Below, piece after piece: positions 21,626 to 32,245 of a stretch of 64,000 nt of DNA. The notes beneath the pieces are model-generated. The model did no database searches. It had not been told where the DNA came from and saw nothing but the letters and a program-made list of their open reading frames with translations. How positions within the stretch are numbered: position 1 is the stretch's first letter; each line of letters opens with the position of its first letter. A program made the position numbers and the translations under genes. This DNA is from Paguma larvata (lineage: Eukaryota; Chordata; Mammalia; Carnivora; Viverridae): NCBI GenBank assembly GCA_030068075.1, contig CM057841.1, forward strand, positions 37,241,030 to 37,305,029, given 5' to 3'.

Positions 21626-21974
21626 ATTCTATTCATAAATGTAATCATTTCTAAATTTAATACATCATTTATGATAACATTTTAAAAGAAATTTTCGCTA
21701 TGCTTATAAAAAAGAGCCACTGCTATCCTAACACTAGAAATGATAGTTAAGAAGAAATTAAAGTCACATGGAAAAACACTACAAAAGGGAAAAGAAAAAT
21801 AGAGATATAGATTTGAACCTACACTGGATAGATGAATAAATATGTTATAAAACAAGTATAGCAAAATAATAATAATAGAATTCATGTGATAGATACGAAT
21901 GCATTCACTATAAAAATTTCAACTTTTTATTAAATTTTTAAACTGAAAATTGTTTATTTTTTAAACTGAAATTG
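21626..21974. other. Unique AT-rich sequence
   Basis: Nothing recognised. Confidence 0.5.
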
Positions 21975-22215
21975 TTTAATGTTTATTTTTTATTTTTGAA
22001 AGAGAGCCAGAGCACAAGCAGAGGAGGGGCAGAAAGAGAGAGACATAGTGTGAGCAGGGGAGGGACAGAGAGAGAGGGAGACATAGAATCCAAAGTAGGC
22101 TCCAGGCTCTGAGCTGTCAGCACAGAGCCCAATGCAGGGCTCAAACCCAGGAACTGTGAGATCATGACCTGAGCTGAAGTCGGACGCTTAACTGACTGAG
22201 CCACCCAGGCACCCC
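21975..22215 (-). mobile_element. Feliform CAN SINE with an internal ~40-bp duplication
   Basis: Near-consensus minus-strand SINE, from 'tttaatgtttatttttta' on the left to 'actgagccacccaggcaccc' on the right. The GA-rich body occurs twice in tandem, about 22009-22048 and 22049-22086, each running from a GAGCA/GAGCAGG-type start through 'gggcagaaagagagagacat' or its variant. This lengthens the element. The minus-strand open frame over it is SINE sequence. Confidence 0.95.
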
Positions 22216-22970
22216 ACCTTCTGCTTTTTTTTATATGTTTGGAATTTTTTTCATAACAAAATCTTGGAAAGTAAGCATTTCACCCTTACTTGGTTATAAT
22301 TGCACTATTTTGAGAACATGTGCATGTAAAACAAGAAATTGTGGAAAAATAAACAATTGGGGTGATGAGATTGTGAAGGTCTATTTTTTTTTCCTTTGAA
22401 TCATCATTATCATGTGGCTTGGATGAGGCAGTTTTATACTGTAAAAACGTTCACAATGAGTGCTATTGTAATGGAGTCAGGAAATATAAAATATTTTTGG
22501 TTTAAAAACTTATTTATACAGAGAAAATTACTTAGGAAAGTATATTTAGCAATAAATAATAACTTAATACATTAACTAGCCATATAGAAAAATACCAAAT
22601 TACATTTATAAACTAAGACCTAATATCTGAGTTTAATCATTTTTCTAATAAAAGGCATAAATATGAGAAAATGTACAAATAAAATTGAAGTGGAAGATGC
22701 TCATTGTTTCTTTCGTCATAATTCAGTTTTTACTATATAAAAGACTCCAGGAATGTTGGTTTAATAAACATTTATTGATCATATAGTGTATTTCAGCCAC
22801 TATGCCCTTCAAACTTTGAATTGTGTCTAAAATTCTCCACCTGTAGGTAACTGAGGGAAGAATAAAATTATTCAATAAGACTGAGCAGTGTAAAGTTCCT
22901 TCTATTATTATTTTTTTTGTCTTTTCTAATATGAGACTGACATCCAGCCAGTATCAGTTCTATTTAATTC
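22216..22970. other. Unique AT-rich sequence with weak LINE-like part
   Basis: 'aataaacatttattgatcat' near 22763 resembles old LINE or MIR ends but is too short to assign. Nothing else is recognised. Confidence 0.45.
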
Positions 22971-23490
22971 TCTCCAGTCTGTTTATCTACCGATGGCACA
23001 TATAACTTCACACCTAGGAGCCAAGTACAGAATTTACTGACACTTGGAACCAAGTGTGTCCAGCTAATGGAGTCTACCCTCTCCTGACCGTGACCCCTTG
23101 CCGTATGAGGGGCACATTTCTGCAGCTGAGATTCACCTCTGAAGTGAACCAAAAAAAAACAAAACCCCTTCTGGTAGAGCAAATGAGATTGATAATGGGG
23201 AAGTGATCCCACCATAAAATTAATGCCACAATTAACAGATTAATGGCAGTTACATAGGATCTGGCTTTCTGAGGAAACAGTGCAGAGGGGAGATTGGTAA
23301 ATTCCATCTAGCCTGTTCGTAACACAAGCACATTTTGCATACATTTGAAGCATTTTTTTTTTGGATATGTATGTTTTTCCATTTGCGTGCTTGTGATTAT
23401 AAATATTAACTTGTAAAGATACACCTATCAGCGTATTTGGGGGAAGAGGGACTACAGTGCTGCTGCTAATGAAGGCAATGATTGCATCAG
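22971..23490. other. Repeat-free unique block
   Basis: No repeat is recognised. The part near 23214-23255 carries several TTAAT/ATTAA homeodomain-type cores ('aaaattaatgccacaatta', 'agattaatggcag'). Overlapping minus frames (22964-23307) show no domain. Confidence 0.45.
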
Positions 23491-23494
23491 CTTC

Positions 23495-23920
23495 ATCTTG
23501 CTGCTGTAAGGAACTACCAAAAGCAATGCAAATTTATTATCCTGTTGGTTCTGGAAATCAGAAAGATGAAATGCATCTGAGGCTAAAATCAAGGTGTCTG
23601 CAGGCTGTGTTCTTTCTGGAAGCTCTAAAGGAAAATATGTTTTCTAGTCTTTTCCAGCTTCTGGAGAATGCCTACCCCTAGGCTCCTCGTCCCCTTTCAG
23701 TCATCAAAGTCAACAATGGTTCACATTATATCGCTTGGACAGTGTTCCACATTTAAAGAACCATTGTGATTACAACCCATCAGATAATCCAGGACCATTA
23801 TTTTTTTCAATACCAGCAACCTAATTACCATCTTTCCATATAACACATGTATTCACAGTTTCCTGGGATTTGACATAGACATGGGGGTAGATGGTTATTC
23901 TCTCAACCATAGTGGTTGAT
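23495..23920 (-). mobile_element. MLT1-like MaLR LTR, minus strand, diverged
   Basis: 'gctgctgtaaggaactacca', 'gcaaatttattatcctgttg', 'gttctggaaatcagaaagat', 'aaaatcaaggtgtctgcagg' and 'ttccagcttctgg' follow the reverse complement of MLT1-class LTRs. The distal half is badly eroded. Confidence 0.65.
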
Positions 23921-23984
23921 ACAGATTACTCATTTCTATCTTACTTTTTTTTTTATTTCCAGGGCATGAGATTTGCTGAATTAT

Positions 23985-24185
23985 GTATTAGTCACTTTAC
24001 TGAATGTTGGACCTATTGTCTCTTGTTTATCATATTTTTTCTCATGAGATAAATGACTTCACAATATCGTTTCCTCCTTTAACACATAAGGAAACTGGAA
24101 TCTCAAGAACTGAAATGTTTAGAGTAGGAAGATGACAATTTTTATCTAAATCTGTCTAACTATGAAACCATTTCCTATGCTTGAG
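23985..24185 (-). mobile_element. MIR-like fragment, minus strand
   Basis: 'aacacataaggaaactggaa' and 'tctcaagaactgaaatgttt' resemble the reverse-complement MIR core. The flanks are weak. Confidence 0.5.
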
Positions 24186-24409
24186 TCTTTATAATGAATT
24201 AACCTTGAGAAAAAAATTGATTTCTCAAATTATTTGTACTCTGAGTTTTGAAGAAGATGAAGAAAATAATGTAAATAATTTTCAACATTCTCAGCAATCA
24301 TAGAGAAATTAAATCCTTGGAGGACATTTCTATGAAAAATACAGCCTCTTATTAGTGAAAGCCAAGTTTTGTCTCCTTAATTCTAGTCCCCAGAGAAGAA
24401 TGCCAGAAT

Positions 24410-24890
24410 TGGGAAAGTACCCCACTTATTCACTAATTCATTCAACAATATGTTTTAAGCCTTCCAGATACTCCAAACAGAGCATCAGTGTGCAGGGACG
24501 CAATGGTGCTCTGAAGTGTCCTGGTTTCTGTCTTTATGAAGCCTCTGACTACATTGGGAAAAATTAATCAAATAGCCAAATAAATAGATATTAACTTGTG
24601 ACCCTGATAGGGGCCAAAAAAGGGCTAGATTTGAAAGCACAGTCAGAGTGGGATGGATCAGATTGTGAGGGTGGTAGAAGACATTACTGAAATGGAATTA
24701 GATTAGGTCAGAGTTAAGTCAGGCTAAGATGGGAGGGTGGAGCTTTTCACTTGAGAGGATAGAGTGAGCAAAATGCCCCTGAGGGTGAGGGATTTGGGGA
24801 TTCCCAAACGAGAAGACCAGTGTGGATGGAGGACATGAAGAAAGGGAGGGAATTTGTGCAAGGTGAGGTGGGAAAGGTAGGCACAGGGTG
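24410..24890 (+). mobile_element. Old LINE (L2-like) fragment
   Basis: 'actaattcattcaacaatat', 'agatactccaaacagagcat', 'tgctctgaagtgtcctgg', 'tttatgaagcctctgactac', 'aaatgcccctgagggtgagg' and 'agaccagtgtggatggagg' follow, in order, a common mammalian ancient LINE region. I cannot separate L2 from old L1 by eye. Non-coding. Confidence 0.58.
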
Positions 24891-25320
24891 TGCCATGCAG
24901 GGTTACACCAGTCTTACCTCCCTGGAGAACATTTACCCCTAGGCGTTCAGGTTTGTACTCAGCTCAAAGGAGGGTTATGTGCATCTTATCACAAAGGAAA
25001 GCATCGAGGAAGGTCTAGATCGCTCTCTGTGCCAGGTGAGACCCGTCCTTTTCCTGGGCACCATCTGGCATATGAATCTGGCAGATCCAGAGCTAACCTC
25101 TAATCATTTCAGATCATTTTATTAAGTTAGATCTTGAAAACATGTGCTCCATCCCATGATGCTGAGTTCAGTGTTTGACATTGTCACTCCCCAGGGAGAG
25201 CAGGCCTCCAGGGCCATCAGAAGAGGCCATATTAATCACGTAGGTAATTTACAGCTGTTGTTACATTATGGAACCCCAGAGCCTTACAGAGTTAGCTTTC
25301 ACCACATTTAAAGAGGAAAA
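24891..25320. other. Unique sequence
   Basis: No repeat is recognised. It has a slightly higher GC content. The 71-codon frame at 24888-25103 shows no domain. Confidence 0.45.
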
Positions 25321-25326
25321 TGATGG

Positions 25327-25375
25327 TAATTAAAAATGGCATTTCTAATTAGTGAGAGGTTAATTAGTGAGAGGC
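25327..25375. promoter_or_regulatory. Cluster of TAATTA homeodomain-type motifs with 15-bp tandem duplication
   Basis: TAATTA at 25327-25332, then two copies of TAATTAGTGAGAGG(T/C) at 25346-25360 and 25361-25375. TAATTA is the core bound by many homeodomain factors. The call as regulatory is inference; the motif is short and common in AT-rich DNA, but the duplicated spacing is unusual. Confidence 0.35.
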
Positions 25376-26567
25376 TGGAAGGGACTGAGGAGCACAGGTC
25401 TCCCATTTCCCAAGCCTCTGCTCCCTTGCAACTGGCTGCACTGTTCTCTACTTTTCTCTTGCCTATAGGGTAGCTGTGGGCCTTGAGGCAAGTTTTTTCA
25501 GTGTGTTCAGCTACAGTACAACTTCTGATGACCAGAGCAGGTGATACGGTCCTAAAATGTGTCTCAGTGTTAGTCATGAAACAGAGAGAAGGATATGGAC
25601 AGCACTGGTTCAACACATTTGCAAGACCCAGGAAAGTAAGAGAAACTGGCCTCTTAGAATCCAAAACTGCCCATGCACTTTACTCCTATGAGAATGTTCC
25701 AGCCTCTCTTACAACCTCTTTATTCTTATTTTACAGTTTAAACTGTTGTAATGATTTTAAATAAGTGACACCAGATTATTAAAGGAGATAAATGAATCCT
25801 ACCATTATTCTGACGGTAGAGAGGAGAGTTGAAAGACAAAAACCATGAGGAATACACTAAAAAAAATCATAACTGATGAAAGTAAAATTTTTCAAAAAAG
25901 AAAGTGATTTAAAAGTAAGAATTAACTGATAAGAATGGAAGACTATTCCTATTGTAGTATACAGTAAGTAGGCATGCATATCTCTTTTGGTACCTAGCTT
26001 ATAATAATATACAACTTTAGTTCGTCTTTTCAAGATGATTCAAGATTATTAAAGTTACTTTCATCTAGTTAATTAGACTGAAACATTTTTCTATGTTTCA
26101 TACACTTGACTGTCGTCTTCACCACCACAAATTTAACACAGTGAAGGAGTATGAGTGTGTGTTCGTGTCTGTGCAATGCAACATAGCATTGCTTTCCCCT
26201 TCTAATTATAAAAAATTAGTCATAATAAAAGACTAATCCCCATGACCCTTTTCTATGAGTAAGATTTAGGTAGCACAAATTGCTTGATACTATGTGAGGC
26301 ATCTTTATATTCTCCAAAGAATACACTTTGTAAATTTAAGAAACCATAATGTTAAAGGTCAATTAACATTTCTGGTTTTTGAGAAGAGTATTTTTTTTTT
26401 TTTCGCCTTACACAGAACTCTGTGGAAGTAACTTAAGAGCCAATAGGGAAGTTTGGTGGGGACAGAGGAAGCTTCCTCTACTCATGAACTAAAATGTTTC
26501 TGTTTCTATCTGTTTATATAAAGGTCTTCTATTTAAGATCTGAGGAAAGAGTTCAGATAATTGTTTT
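25376..26567. other. Unique sequence, 1.2 kb
   Basis: No repeat is recognised, apart from a T(14) run near 26390. Overlapping frames at 25308-25664 (-) and 25483-25764 (+) show no domain, and neither has a splice or initiation context I can support. Confidence 0.5.
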
Positions 26568-26580
26568 AAAACTAGTTGAG

Positions 26581-26794
26581 TGGTGCCTGGGTGGCTCTCT
26601 TAGTTGGACATCCCACTTTGGCTCAGGTCATGATCTCATGATTTGTGGGTTCGAGCCCTGCATCAGGCTCTGTGCTGACAGCTCGAGACCTGGCAGCTGC
26701 TTCAGAATCTGTGTCACCCTGTCTCTCTGCCCCTTCCCCACTCATGCTCTGTCTCTGTCTCTCTCAAAAATAAACTTTCAAAAAAAATAAAAAT
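26581..26794 (+). mobile_element. CAN-type SINE, plus strand
   Basis: Head 'tggtgcctgggtggctctc', 'ggctcaggtcatgatctcat', B box GGGTTCGAGCC, 'ctctgtgctgacagctcgag', CT-rich body and A-rich tail. The target duplication AAAACTAGTTGAG (26568-26580) and AAAAGTAGTCGAG (26795-26807) matches at 11 of 13 bases. Confidence 0.95.
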
Positions 26795-26829
26795 AAAAGT
26801 AGTCGAGCTTAAGAGAAGGAGAATTTATC

Positions 26830-27030
26830 TCAGGTTAAGGACTTACTATGTGTCAAGTCACTTTATATCCATTATCTTAGGTAACCATTACAACAATCTT
26901 GCAATTAATAACAACCTATTTCAAATGAATAAACTGAGGCAGAGATTAAAAATTTTGTTGTGAATCAGTCCACTCTCTCAAGTGAAGCCAGAAGAAAAGA
27001 TTCGTGGTTTATGTGCTATAGAACCCAAAG
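26830..27030 (-). mobile_element. MIR fragment, minus strand
   Basis: 'ttactatgtgtcaagtcact', 'ttatatccattatcttaggt', 'acaacaatcttgcaatta' and 'aataaactgaggcagagatt' are the reverse-complement MIR order. Confidence 0.75.
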
Positions 27031-27330
27031 TCATTCTTAAGGACTAAGTTTACTAATACCTTCACATACACTTAAAAAAAAAACTTATTAGTCATCAGGC
27101 TATCAGCCTTCCTAATTTCCCATTTCCCATGTTTTTGCTGAGTGCAAAAGTTATTTTTGACTCTTGTGTTTTTGTGAGGCTCCTTTTATTTGAGGCTTAA
27201 TATCTTTGTGCCTTTGTAAATTGTCATCAGAAGAGTGGTGGAGACACACTGCAGATCCCCTAGCCCTTGTGAAGAAGAGTAATGGTTATTTTTTCCACTT
27301 CTGAAGATGATCCCATAACCATATAGATTA
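27031..27330. other. Unique sequence
   Basis: Nothing recognised. Confidence 0.5.
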
Positions 27331-27334
27331 TTAG

Positions 27335-27412
27335 CCATTAGTAATAGTATTTTTTTCTAATTTTAATTCCAGTGTAGTTAACATACTGTGTTATATTAGT
27401 TTCAAAGCATTA
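27335..27412. mobile_element. L1 3'-region scrap
   Basis: 'ccagtgtagttaacatactg' and 'tgttatattagtttcaaagc' resemble a segment frequent in carnivore L1 3' regions. It is short, so confidence is modest. Confidence 0.45.
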
Positions 27413-27419
27413 GTGATTT

Positions 27420-27908
27420 TCCTGATTTCTACGTGCTGCCATAACAGATTACCATAAACTCTGTGATTTGTAACACCACAACACAAATGTGTGACCCTAC
27501 AGTTCTGCAGATCAGAAGGCCAGATCCCAGTGCATCTCAGCAGGCTAGAATCAGAGGGGTGGCCTGCGTTCCCTTCCATGTTCTCAACAGGAGAATCTGT
27601 TTCCTTGTTTGTTTGTTTGTTTCCTCTTTCTCAAGGCTGTCTACATTCATGTGCTCCCGGCCCCATTCCTCCATCTTCAGAAACACTGAGCTGCATCTCT
27701 CTGACTTTCTTCTTTAATCTGACCTTCCTCTAAGCACTGACTATAGAAGATTCTTTGCTTTTAAGCATTTGTGATTAGATTACACTCACCTGAACCAACT
27801 AAGATACTCTCATGTCAAGGTCCTTTACCCTGCAAAGCCCCTTTTGCTTTCATGGGTTTTGGGGGTTAGAATTTGGGTGTCTTGGTGGGCTTATTATTCT
27901 GTTTTCTA
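27420..27908 (-). mobile_element. MLT1-like MaLR LTR, minus strand, diverged
   Basis: 'gtgctgccataacagattac', 'ctacagttctgcagatcaga', 'ttttgggggttagaatttgg' and a right end near 'ttctgttttctaca' fit an ERVL-MaLR LTR in reverse. It includes an internal (TTTG)n at about 27606-27629. The two overlapping plus frames (27463-27733) are LTR sequence, not genes. Confidence 0.65.
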
Positions 27909-28207
27909 CAATTAGGGTGGCTGTGTCAGTTAGGTGTGTTCGTTGCACACAACATACCAGGATAATAATGAGTTAATCCATGAAGATGTGAATTTTACCA
28001 TAAACCAAGAAGGAAAGAGTCAGGTGATTTCAAATTCACCTAGTGACTTCATCATGTTATCAAAAACCCAGATCCTTCTATCATGTTACCGTGCCATGCT
28101 CAGTTGTAACTGTCATGCTTAGGCTTAGATCACAAAGAGACTGCCTCACTTACACCACTTTCTCAGACAAATGTGTTCAAACCAGAAAGAAAGAAGAGGT
28201 TTCATAA
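27909..28207. other. Unique sequence
   Basis: Nothing recognised. Confidence 0.5.
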
Positions 28208-28220
28208 GTGGTCTTTTCTT

Positions 28221-28436
28221 TTCTTTTTTTTTAATGTTTAGTCATTTTCTGAGAGAGATAGACACAGAGGGTGAGTGGGAGAGGAGCCGAGAGAAAGGGA
28301 GACACAGAATCAGAAGCAGGCTCAACACTCTCAGTTGTCAGCACAGAGCCCAATACTGAGCTCAAACCCAAGGACTTCAAGATCATGACCTGAGCTGAAA
28401 TCAGACACTTAACTGACTGAGGTATCCATACACCCT
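28221..28436 (-). mobile_element. CAN-type SINE, minus strand, 13-bp target duplication
   Basis: T-rich tail side, 'gagagagatagacacag', 'gtcagcacagagcccaatac', 'aagatcatgacctgagctga' and a degraded head. GTGGTCTTTTCTT occurs exactly on both sides (28208-28220 and 28441-28453). Confidence 0.94.
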
Positions 28437-28453
28437 GTAGGTGGTCTTTTCTT

Positions 28454-29255
28454 ATGCATGTGTTTTTGTTATCAAAGTGAAAGAAAAAACTGTCTCAGAA
28501 ATCCCCACGGAAAACATTACCTTTTCATATTGACCCAAACTATATAATTAGGTTGCACTTATCTGCAAGACAAAAAGATAAAGGAACTTGAAATTAGCAT
28601 CTTCTACCAACCATAATTCATACCTACATACCTAGAACATTTTTGTAATAGTTTCCAATTCTCATCAGTTTCTTTTGGCAAGAAATAAGGAGGAAAACTG
28701 TTGTTGAGTGGGCAGCCAACAGGATCTACACAAGGGCATACTCTGTATTAGACCTATATTTTTCAAGGTTACTATGTCAACAAAGTGAATATGTCTAAGT
28801 GACCTAGTATCAGTGATTGTGCAAGATGCAAGCATTCACTGAACATTTAATGCAATTGTAATTTACCCACTAATACAGTGTCCTGTTGTTCTGGAAGAGT
28901 TAGCTGCAATAACATAAAATATTCCAACATAATGTTTTATCATATGATGTAGGATAATGTCATGTGTTACAATAATGATTATTATAAAACTTATTAAACC
29001 ATTTAATCATGTAGACATATATATATATATTTATATATAGATGATACACTGATATATACTTTTCACCTTGCCCTCAGTAGTCCAATAAAAATCTCCATTT
29101 CTTATATAACCAGCTCACATATAATTGAACTAAAGCTTGAAATAAAACTGATATATTCCCTGCATCTTAATAGACTCTTAAATTTTCTTAGGTACAATAG
29201 AAGAACTAGTTGTATCTGCTGTCCTAAATTAGTGAATTTCAGCATTCTAGAGGGA
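28454..29255. other. Unique AT-rich sequence
   Basis: No repeat is recognised except a (TA)n run at about 29017-29038. Confidence 0.5.
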
Positions 29256-29259
29256 GACA

Positions 29260-29415
29260 ATCTAGTTTTGAGGAGTTATGCAATCAGAATGCCAGGGCTC
29301 CAAGCCTTAGACCTACCAGTTAATAACTGTCTTTAGATCACCAAGCTGTTGTGTCTATCTGAGTCTTAGTTCTTGAGCTATAAATTGGGAATAATAATAA
29401 TACTTAGTTTGAATT
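29260..29415 (+). mobile_element. MIR fragment
   Basis: 'atctagttttgaggagttat', 'aatgccagggctccaagcct', 'agatcaccaagctgttgtgt', 'ctgagtcttagttcttgagc' and 'tataaattgggaataataat' run in MIR order. Confidence 0.72.
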
Positions 29416-29525
29416 TCTGCTGGCTAAATGAAAAAATCTTCACTGCTCTTGGTAGAATGAATGTCTTTTTAAAAAGTGGGATCTCATTGTATATTTGTTG
29501 TATTTCTTAGAATATAACATAACTG

Positions 29526-29730
29526 TGGGTGCCTGGGGTGACTGATCGGTTAAGTGACTGACTTCTGCTCAGGTCATGATCTCAATTTATGGATTCGAGC
29601 CAGCGTAGGGCTCTGTGCTGACAACTCAGCGTAGAGCCTGCTTCAAATTCTGTCTCACTCTCTCTGACCCTCTCCAACTTATGCTCTATCTGTCCCTCTC
29701 TCTCTCAAAACTAAATATTAAAAAATTAAA
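29526..29730 (+). mobile_element. CAN-type SINE leading into TA-rich satellite
   Basis: 'gggtgcctggggtgactgat', 'gctcaggtcatgatctcaat', 'gggctctgtgctgacaactc', CT-rich body and 'ctcaaaactaaatattaaaa' tail. No right-hand target duplication is visible because the tail passes directly into TA-rich repeat. Confidence 0.92.
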
Positions 29731-30262
29731 ATATATATAATATACAACATTATTGTATATATGTATTATATGTACATATATGTATTATATAAAATGCATA
29801 TATGTATTATATAAAAATTAAAAATATATACAATATAATTATATATACACAATTATATATAATCTATATGCATTATATATTTTATATGCATTATATACAT
29901 TATATATTCTTTAAGTATGTATACATTTGTATTACATATTATATATGTATATGTATATATGTGTATGTGTATATGTATATATGTAATATGTATATATGTA
30001 TATGTGTGTATATATATTTTATATATGTATACATATGTATATGTATATATGTAATATATTTTATATATGTTATATATGTATATATGTGTATTACATATTA
30101 TATATTATATATGTATTATGTGTACACATATGTGTTATATAAAAGACATGTAAGTATTATATTAAGAATTTAAAAATATATAATATATACAACATAATTA
30201 TTTATATATGTATTATATGTACATATATGTATTATAGGTATATATTATTATTATATATATAA
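29731..30262. repeat. TA-rich simple repeat, about 530 bp
   Basis: Irregular TATATG, TATTATATG and TATGTATA units with almost no C or G outside 'tgtgtg' and 'gtaca' patches. Several internal near-copies of 'atgtattatatgtacatata' are present. The 123-codon plus frame rich in Tyr and Ile (29802-30173) is an artefact of this repeat. Confidence 0.95.
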
Positions 30263-30329
30263 TAATACAACATAATTGTAATTACAGGATGATCACCAAT
30301 GGGTGTTGGGAGGCAGGGAGCAGCACAGT

Positions 30330-30545
30330 AAGGTGGTTTTGACCAAAGCCTTGAGGTTAGGTACCTATCAATTCTATCACTCACTCTGCTACTTTATTAA
30401 CTCAGTAGTTTTCATTAATTTATTCAAATTTTCAAGCCTCAGTTTTCACACTGTCAGAATGGATATAATGGCCATACTGCGTTCCCACAATTATTGTATT
30501 CAGTGAGTCCTTTTATGTAGTGTGCTTAGTTAATTTTTGCGGTAG
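30330..30545 (+). mobile_element. MIR fragment
   Basis: 'tatcaattctatcactcact', 'caagcctcagttttcacact', 'gtcagaatggatataatgg' follow MIR core order; the left part is eroded. Confidence 0.65.
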
Positions 30546-32150
30546 AAAAATACTCAGTATTAGGTGTGATTATTCATATTAATGAAGGATAGAGATTGTA
30601 GAGAACATTTCATTGGATAGAATCATCAGTGAGTTGCCTCCTCTTCCAAGCCAGGTAAAGGAGTCTTCTGAGAACAGCTGAGAGAGGTGGGATTTGAGAG
30701 GCAAGTTATGGCATCTCAAACATCTATGGAAAAAGAAAAAACATTAAAGGTGAGGCTAAGTAGTAATAGTAGGATGAAGAGATGTGGGATCCACTGAGGG
30801 TGAGCTTCACAATGAAAGTTGCTTCACTCCAGATGGGTGTTGAAAGAGCCAAATGTTTCTCACCTTGAAATGGACTGAGCCCAGGTAGACTGTTGGATAA
30901 GCCAGTGACTAAGCATGGAGGTTTATCTGTGGGAATGATGAATATCCATTCAAAGAATTGCACCTGGCATTCTGCACACAGGTTAGAGGAACGTTCAGGA
31001 ACCGTCAAAGTAATTCACCTTAGAAAGAACCAGTGTTGGGATGTTAGCCAAATTTAGAATTTACAGTGTAAATTATAACTGCTCATATAGAAATGTGTTG
31101 ACTTCTCTCCCATCTCTCCGTTCTAGCTTAGTAGGGATGGGAGAAGGGTGTTGAATTAAAAAACATGGTGGGAAAAAAAAAGAAGTTAAAAAAAGACAGA
31201 AAAAGAAAATAAAACCAACAAAGTAAAACCTACTGTGGTACTCTTAGCCTCCTCCTCGATTAGCAGACACTGCATTTTGAGGTTGGATTTGGGAAAGTAG
31301 ACAAAAAAATAAGTTGAGAGTTTAAATTAATATTGTGAAATCTTGATTTAGAACACATTAGCAAAAAATGCATTTGTAAAATATTGAATATGCCAACACT
31401 GAGTAGTCAACAAAGTAGGTCAAGAAAGCATATAGGTGGGTGCCCTTGGTCAGCCAGGTTGCAACTTCTGAATTAATATTTTACATTTTGTGTTGCTGTC
31501 CAGTGCTGAGGTACACAGGCCTTTCTTTGTTTGCAAACTCTTGGTTGAACCAGTGACTTTCTGATTATGGGAAGCTCTCATGCTGGTAAATAGAAAGGAA
31601 GGGCACAAGGGCTATGTTCCCTTCTCTGCTACATTATCCTAGATATTCTGAATTATCCTCCAATTTTAAAACCAGTTCTAAAATTTAACAGGTAGTAGAA
31701 CTATTTGCTTGATTTATCTTTTAAAAATTGCAGTGGCATTTTTACACTTTTCCAGAACCATTTTACTTTGCCCTTGGGTGCCAACACAAAGTGTCCTTTA
31801 GATATATAAATTTGATGAACTGGTTGAATAGAACATTTCTTTCTCCATAAAATAATGGCTTCTATATTAACCACTTAAGCCTCCAGGCAAGTAACAGATC
31901 TTCATTTCTTTATTAATGTGGGGCTTCCCTATGGCAGCTGGATGTCAAGTATCAAACATTCATTGTGAACAAACGCCTCATGATGGGGATGTCAGATGCC
32001 TGGTGATGATGTCATTCCTACCTTTCTTTCTTTGGACTGATTTGAAACCAAGACAGTTTCCATTTGTTAGGTGAGAGACAAATACAAACATTTGCTTTAA
32101 TCATAAACTTTCCCTGATGTTATCACAGAACAAAAAGCAAAGCTAAAAAA
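30546..32150. other. Unique sequence, 1.6 kb
   Basis: No repeat is recognised except an A-rich patch at about 31157-31225. The minus-strand 94-codon frame at 30724-31008 shows no domain. Confidence 0.5.
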
Positions 32151-32154
32151 TGCT

Positions 32155-32245
32155 GGCTTAGGAGTCAGTCGATTTTGAGTTTGAAAGCTGTATTTGTTAC
32201 TGAAAAGTTGTGTGACTCCTGGCAAGTGAGTTATCTTCTATTTGT
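32155..32245 (+). mobile_element. MIR 5' fragment
   Basis: 'cttaggagtcagtcgatttt' and 'aaaagttgtgtgactcctgg' followed by 'caagtgag' match the MIR head and start of core. Confidence 0.55.

Noticed and set aside
25308..25764. Overlapping minus and plus frames of 118 and 93 codons
   Set aside because: No domain on either strand and no supporting exon structure.
29802..30173. 123-codon open frame rich in Tyr and Ile
   Set aside because: It lies wholly in the TA-rich simple repeat; absence of stops comes from repeat composition.
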